From: Marsupella aquatica | Taxonomy: Eukaryota > Marchantiophyta | NCBI GenBank assembly: GCA_973895155.1 | Contig: OZ316892.1 | Location: 11,904,001 to 11,968,000, forward strand | DNA: 64,000 nucleotides | Direction of reading: 5' to 3' | Part shown: piece after piece, positions 59,773-64,000 of the stretch | Numbering within the stretch: the stretch's first letter is position 1 | Layout: the number at the start of each line of letters is the position of its first letter | Made by a program: the position numbers and the translations under genes | The notes under the pieces: generated by a model | What the model saw: only the letters and a program-made list of their open reading frames with translations | Told to the model about the DNA's origin: nothing | The model's database searches: none

Positions 59773-61277
59773 TTGGTTGATTGCCGACATCCCTTCAGCC
59801 ATAGAGTAGATGCAGACATCCGTAGAAGATCTTCATCATTAGGATGGATCAATTGTCCGTTTTTATGGATATTCATTAGAAATAGAGAGAGGGTTTTAGC
59901 AGGGTTTAGGATTCAGTGGGTTTTACAACCATTTCTTGCTCGGGCACTGGGCAAATCTCATAGGAGAGTACTGTAATTCAATTCTCCAGGACCTTCCGTG
60001 ATCAAGCTCGCAGGATACACATAGGAGCGGAACGGTTTATTGAATTTGCAGACCCGTGTCGGATCAATGGACCAAGCCAATATTTTATGTAGGTCGTGAC
60101 ATGTAGATCCACGGAGGTGAGTTTATAGATTTCAAAACCACCTTGGATCGAACTGCTTAGCTTGCCCAATCAGGGTAGATTTCAGACCATTACAGTACGC
60201 AACTAGGTTGTGGCCCATTGTCAGTAATCTCGTCTTGCCTCTTGTCAATTTTAGCTCATTCAATTTCGATTCTTTTCGTTTGATCTTTTCATAAAAACAG
60301 GGAGAATGGAAGTGGACACCTGAGAAGAGTATAAGGAAGGAGCATTTAAATTCTCCACTAGCTGTCAGGATGCGACTAACTGAACTAGATTGTTATTGCA
60401 TCGGACTTATGTGTACTCGAAACACTCAAATTGCCAAGGTTGAAGAATCCATGGGCGTACCCTATATATCGATCTCAGTACCACCACAGTAGATAGATCG
60501 GTTCCAAGCGACAACGTTTTGTGGGAGCCCAATGCGCAGGTTTGTTTGTAAATTTACATCAAAAGCTGCCCTTCATCTAAAATTTGTTGGGGCCGGAGAG
60601 CATAACTAAAATTTGAAACTTGGGTGGAGTCCTGGTACACATAACATGATTGTTCAAATATGTCCTCGATGCAGGCAGCTATCGTAGATGGCCATTTCTA
60701 TCCTTGCTGAAGTGACTTACTACCGAGCTTGCTACTCATGCAATACTCCAAAGTCCAGGGGTCCTTTTGTCGATCAATCTTTCGTATCGATTGCTGTGTT
60801 GTGTGCTTCTTCCACTCCGTAAATTCGCAAATTTCCATCGATGCGAAGGCTTACACTTTCTAGCTGGCCGAAGCTAGCTGGCATGGCTGTTGTAGCTATT
60901 TGAGCCACTTGGAAATCATAAGTCTTGGGTACAAATGTTCTAAGAGGCACAATTGAAATTTATGAATTGTAGTATCTGGAATTTAGATCTCATGGTTAAT
61001 GGCCCGGTTGGTAAGCCTCGTTCTGGGTGAGGGCCGTTTCATTAAAACGCCTGGGTCGCTTCTACTTCCTGCCGTCTCTGTCTTCCGCTCTGTAAGGTCA
61101 TTCTTTGCTGTCCCGATCCTTCCTTCAATTAGTGTAAATCGATAATCTTAAATGAACTAATTCGGATCCCCCCCTCTTATGGCGAATTCAGTCTTTCTTC
61201 TCTATTGACTTCGGTTCTTCATCGAATTGCTGGCATCTATTGTCAATCCACCATAGCTTTTCCTTCTCGATTTGGTA
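59773..61277. other. intergenic, nothing recognised
   Basis: Starts with the presumed 3' UTR of the cupin gene. No other gene, RNA or repeat that I can support. Confidence 0.5.
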
Positions 61278-61491
61278 GAGTCGAACGGCTGATAACGTGT
61301 TAGATTACAAGGGACACCATAGCCAAATGTGTGAGTGATGAATGGAATTTCCAACTGCTACGTCTCCTTCCTTGGTGTCTTTAGAGTCGAAGGTGCTGAT
61401 AACGTGTTAGATTACACGGGATACCATAGCCAAATGTGTGAGTGATGAATGGAATTTCCAACTGCTACGTCTCCTTCCTTGGTGTCTTTAT
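61278..61491. repeat. 106-bp tandem duplication with LTR-like word
   Basis: Two copies (61278–61383 and 61384–61491) that are over 90% identical. Each contains 'gctgataacgtgttagatta'. That resembles the junction between a reverse-oriented Copia primer-binding site and an LTR start (TGTTAGA…), but the match is loose. Confidence 0.85.
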
Positions 61492-62386
61492 ATATATGTA
61501 TGATACAAAAAGGTCGTCATGGTATGTAACCAAGGGTTAGGTTAACCTTGCGTTATTAGGTAACTAGACTAGTATATCATAACAAAGATGACACTTACTT
61601 GGTCTATGGAGACCTGGAGGCTTGTTATTAGTCCAAGCTACCCCCAACCTTAAAATTGGGGGAATGAAAGAATCAAATTGGGATAGTTTTTGCTTGTAGA
61701 TAATAGTTGACACCTGTATTGTGGGGGAATCTGGTCCAGGGTGAAGGTACAGTTGGAGGGGGTTAGCTTGAGCAAATCACATGCTCCATGAGTCCACAAA
61801 CCAATTGCTTATCATCTCAGGTTACTCTAGTCAAGTAGAGTCATTCCTTATGCCAAACGTCGACCACAAAATGGGCCGGCAACTTTTTATCAGAAGTACT
61901 GAACATGGTATTGTCAACAGTTTTGCAATCATATTAGCACAACATGAATGTCACAAACCTTAGCGTTCATTAGGGCATCTCAATAGTCGACCATACCAGG
62001 ATAAGGTCTTCCCCAATCTCAAGAGTTATGGGAACTCTTGTAAAAGCTATGAGAGCTAATCTTTGGCTAGCCTAAGGGCTAAGTTCCATGGGGCTGGGAG
62101 TGAGGAGTGCACATGTGTGTCAGCATGTTTGAGCCAATAAGATCACAGCTTTTCCAGGGAGTGAGGAGTGTACAAGAGTGTACAAATATGATAGTAGGGA
62201 GTATGATTTTCCCTCACACTCCTTGTTAAACTCAAAGGGCACCCCCTGCCCTCTGTATAGTGATAGTAAAGTGCATTCTCATTGGCTCTAAAATCAAAGC
62301 CCGTGAGCTCAATCTTTCCTGCAAAAAGTCATGGACTATGAATTTGATAGTGACTAATGATAATCGCATAAGACCAATCTTTATAA
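61492..62386. other. intergenic, nothing recognised
   Basis: No gene or RNA. 'ggttaggttaacc'-type words near 61540 recall the LTR-like family elsewhere but are too short to call. 'gagtgaggagtg' phrases repeat near 62097 and 62158. Confidence 0.45.
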
Positions 62387-62760
62387 ATACTAGCCCCTAC
62401 TACACTTCTTTGAACGTGAATAGCAGGGAGAACAATAAAAATGTTACCAAAATATATCTTCTTTCTTCACATTTTTTGAAGGTTTTTATCATTTTAATAA
62501 TCATACATAACATACCATACTCTTTTCTATTCACATCCCTCTTTCTATGAGATACATGTTATGGTGAGGTCATAGAGCTCATTTTGTAATATAGATAAAA
62601 ATCATGACAAAAAACATGCATGCATATCATTTAACATCCATCATCATATAGTCATGAGTTTTCTCATCCACATGATGAGCCATTGAATTATGATCTAGAG
62701 ACTTCACTCTAGAAGCTAAACCCCAACTCTAGTTTGTAGTTGGGGCTTTATAAATAAGAT
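62387..62760 (+). repeat. dispersed repeat, copy B
   Basis: Ordered similarity to 57975–58233 (same block series from 'atactagcccc' to 'aactctagtttgtagtt'). It carries extra sequence between the blocks around 62500–62690. Confidence 0.6.
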
Positions 62761-62876
62761 GAAAAATTGTAAAATTGTGAAATATGAATTTGGTAGTAGT
62801 TAACTTTGTATGATCAAATTTTTGGCTTTGGGAAGCCCTACTGTGACCACAATCCCTTGGTCCCCCTTGGTCCAGA

Positions 62877-62958
62877 TCACTACAGAGTAAGTGATTTCGA
62901 AGACCATCTTCGGGCCCCCCTCACTACAGAGTAAGTGATTTCGAAGACCATCTTCGGG
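62877..62958. repeat. 38-bp direct repeat, period 44
   Basis: The 38-bp unit beginning 'tcactacagagtaagtgatt' occurs at 62877–62914 and again, identical, at 62921–62958, separated by a short C-rich spacer. It contains an inner hairpin-capable 'cgaagaccatcttcg'. Confidence 0.9.
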
Positions 62959-63180
62959 TGGGATAGTAAAATTCTGTTGCAGCAAAACAGAGCGCGAAGA
63001 ACACAGAAATTCTTCTTCCACGAGTCACGGTATGGGATCGATCGGAGAAATGGGAAAGAATGAGTCTCCGTGAATTTGGAGTGGTCCTACGCTCCTGAAA
63101 GAGAGCAGAAGCAGCAGCAGGAGTAGGTGAAAGAGAGAGAAGGCGTTTGCAAAGCGAGCGAGTGAGGGAAGAACAACAGG

Positions 63181-63427
63181 ATGTGGTGGCAGAGATCAGT
63201 ACCAGTAGCACTACGCAGAATTCGAGCAGCAGCAGAGGGAAAGAGCAAGAGTTGGCAGCAGCAGGTGCGGAGGAAGCATTGGCTGGCAGTGTGGGGCAAT
63301 GGCGATCAAGGCCGCTTGGGTCTGTCAACTGTCAATTCCCAATGGAAGCCGATGCTGTGCAGCTCTTTACAAGACCAGAACCCTGTCGCTGTCGCATGTG
63401 GTGGTGCTCATACGCTCGTGCTCACAG
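63181..63427 (+). CDS. RCC1-repeat protein, first exon (partial gene)
   Basis: From ATG 63181, an Arg/Gln-rich leader of ~35 residues precedes an RCC1 blade: LAVWGNGDQGRLGLS, then VAVACGGAHTLVLT. The pair G-x-G-x2-GxLG and VACGGxHT is diagnostic of the seven-bladed RCC1 propeller. The exon ends at 63427 (CTCACAG|GTGCTT) after one extra base of a codon. A possible second exon is 63794–63869 (after ctgcag, before GTAAGT), which would restore phase to a third exon after 63979. That part lacks clear RCC1 motifs and is uncertain. The gene continues past the window. The leader may be a mitochondrial or plastid presequence. Confidence 0.7.
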
Positions 63428-64000
63428 GTGCTTTGTTCCCCGATCAATCACCAATTAAGGGAATGATCTTGCAGCTGTGGTGAATTTTTTAACAAAGACT
63501 TGGAAATTCTCCCCTTTCATTCTAGAGAGGTCGTACAAAATTGTCTTGGCAAATGATCCGTTAATAGAGAAATTTTAGATTTGAATAGGCTCGGTGGCCA
63601 GTCATACGAGAGGAAATTTGCGTCTGTCTGAGAATTACTGTTAGAGTTTACAACAATTTACCTTTCTCACACGCACTTGCTCCCTGGGTTCTTCTTTTCT
63701 ATCTCTGCGCCCTTTTGTTTTTATTCGACGTGCAATGGTGGATCTTATGCGAAGACTGCATCAGAGTTGAATGTCATAACAGTCCAGCTGCAGGATTAAC
63801 TAGAACGGCCTATCGTGATAATCTAGGTCCAGGTTCACAATCTATCTCAGCTATTTACCCAATAACAACGTAAGTATTCTATCAGCAATTCCGTTTCATC
63901 AACGCGTTCCATGTTTCGACGGGGAGATTTCTTGTTCTGAATGTTTCTCACTGCATAACATTTTATCCTTTCCTCTAGGTCTGTGAATGCTCAATTTGTG
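63428..64000 (+). other. intron(s) and possible further exons of the RCC1 gene
   Basis: An acceptor 'cctctag' at about 63973–63979 precedes an open stretch to the window edge. The candidate middle exon 63794–63869 keeps phase open, but its product is not recognisable. Confidence 0.35.

Overview
This is nuclear DNA from a land plant. Five host genes are visible: four complete and one running off the right edge. They have GT–AG (and two GC–AG) introns, plastid-type N-termini and plant-typical family members (plastid pyruvate kinase, an ABCC transporter, a MINDY-type deubiquitinase, a plastid cupin, an RCC1 protein). The repeat content (Copia, SINE, MITE, LTR-like pieces, a satellite array) also fits a plant. 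Gene spacing is roughly one per 10 kb and introns range from about 60 bp to 2 kb. A bryophyte or other seed-free plant is my guess, but nothing here fixes the species.

Layout. 1–12.6 kb is repeat-rich and essentially gene-free: a tRNA-derived SINE with target-site duplications (~1.0 kb), two opposed LTR-like sequences (2.1 and 5.0 kb), the C-terminal end of a reverse-transcriptase-type element (5.2–6.1 kb), a minisatellite (8.56–9.0 kb), a perfect 32-bp palindrome (9.25 kb) and a G-rich tract (10.5 kb). 12.7–20 kb holds an unusual cluster: a BRCT-domain ORF, a Cys/His-rich ORF, an ADD/PHD-like zinc-finger ORF resembling the EDM2 family, and a ~1,476-codon transposase-like gene (zinc fingers, AT-hook, candidate D/D/E residues) with two internal TAG stops. 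A short tRNA-like structure lies just downstream. 20.3–22.75 kb (minus strand) is a Copia gag–protease–integrase frame, truncated at RT and broken by seven in-frame stops but by no frameshift.

23.8–25.3 kb carries a foldback repeat and a ten-copy ~92-bp satellite that ends ~580 bp before the start codon of the plastid pyruvate kinase gene (25.87–31.41 kb, seven exons). A MITE with TAA target sites and an internal duplication sits at 32.4 kb. The ABCC transporter (36.72–45.26 kb, 11 exons) and the MINDY deubiquitinase (53.64–47.89 kb, minus strand, seven exons) converge tail to tail. The single-exon plastid cupin is at 59.15 kb and the first exon of an RCC1-repeat gene at 63.18 kb.

The host genes are unrelated housekeeping or transport functions and do not form a pathway. 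The points of interest are the BRCT/PHD/transposase cluster, the methyl-cytosine-decay pattern of stops in the Copia frame, the tRNA-like element, and the many local tandem duplications of 30–140 bp. All exon boundaries were worked out by eye from splice consensus, reading phase and family conservation.
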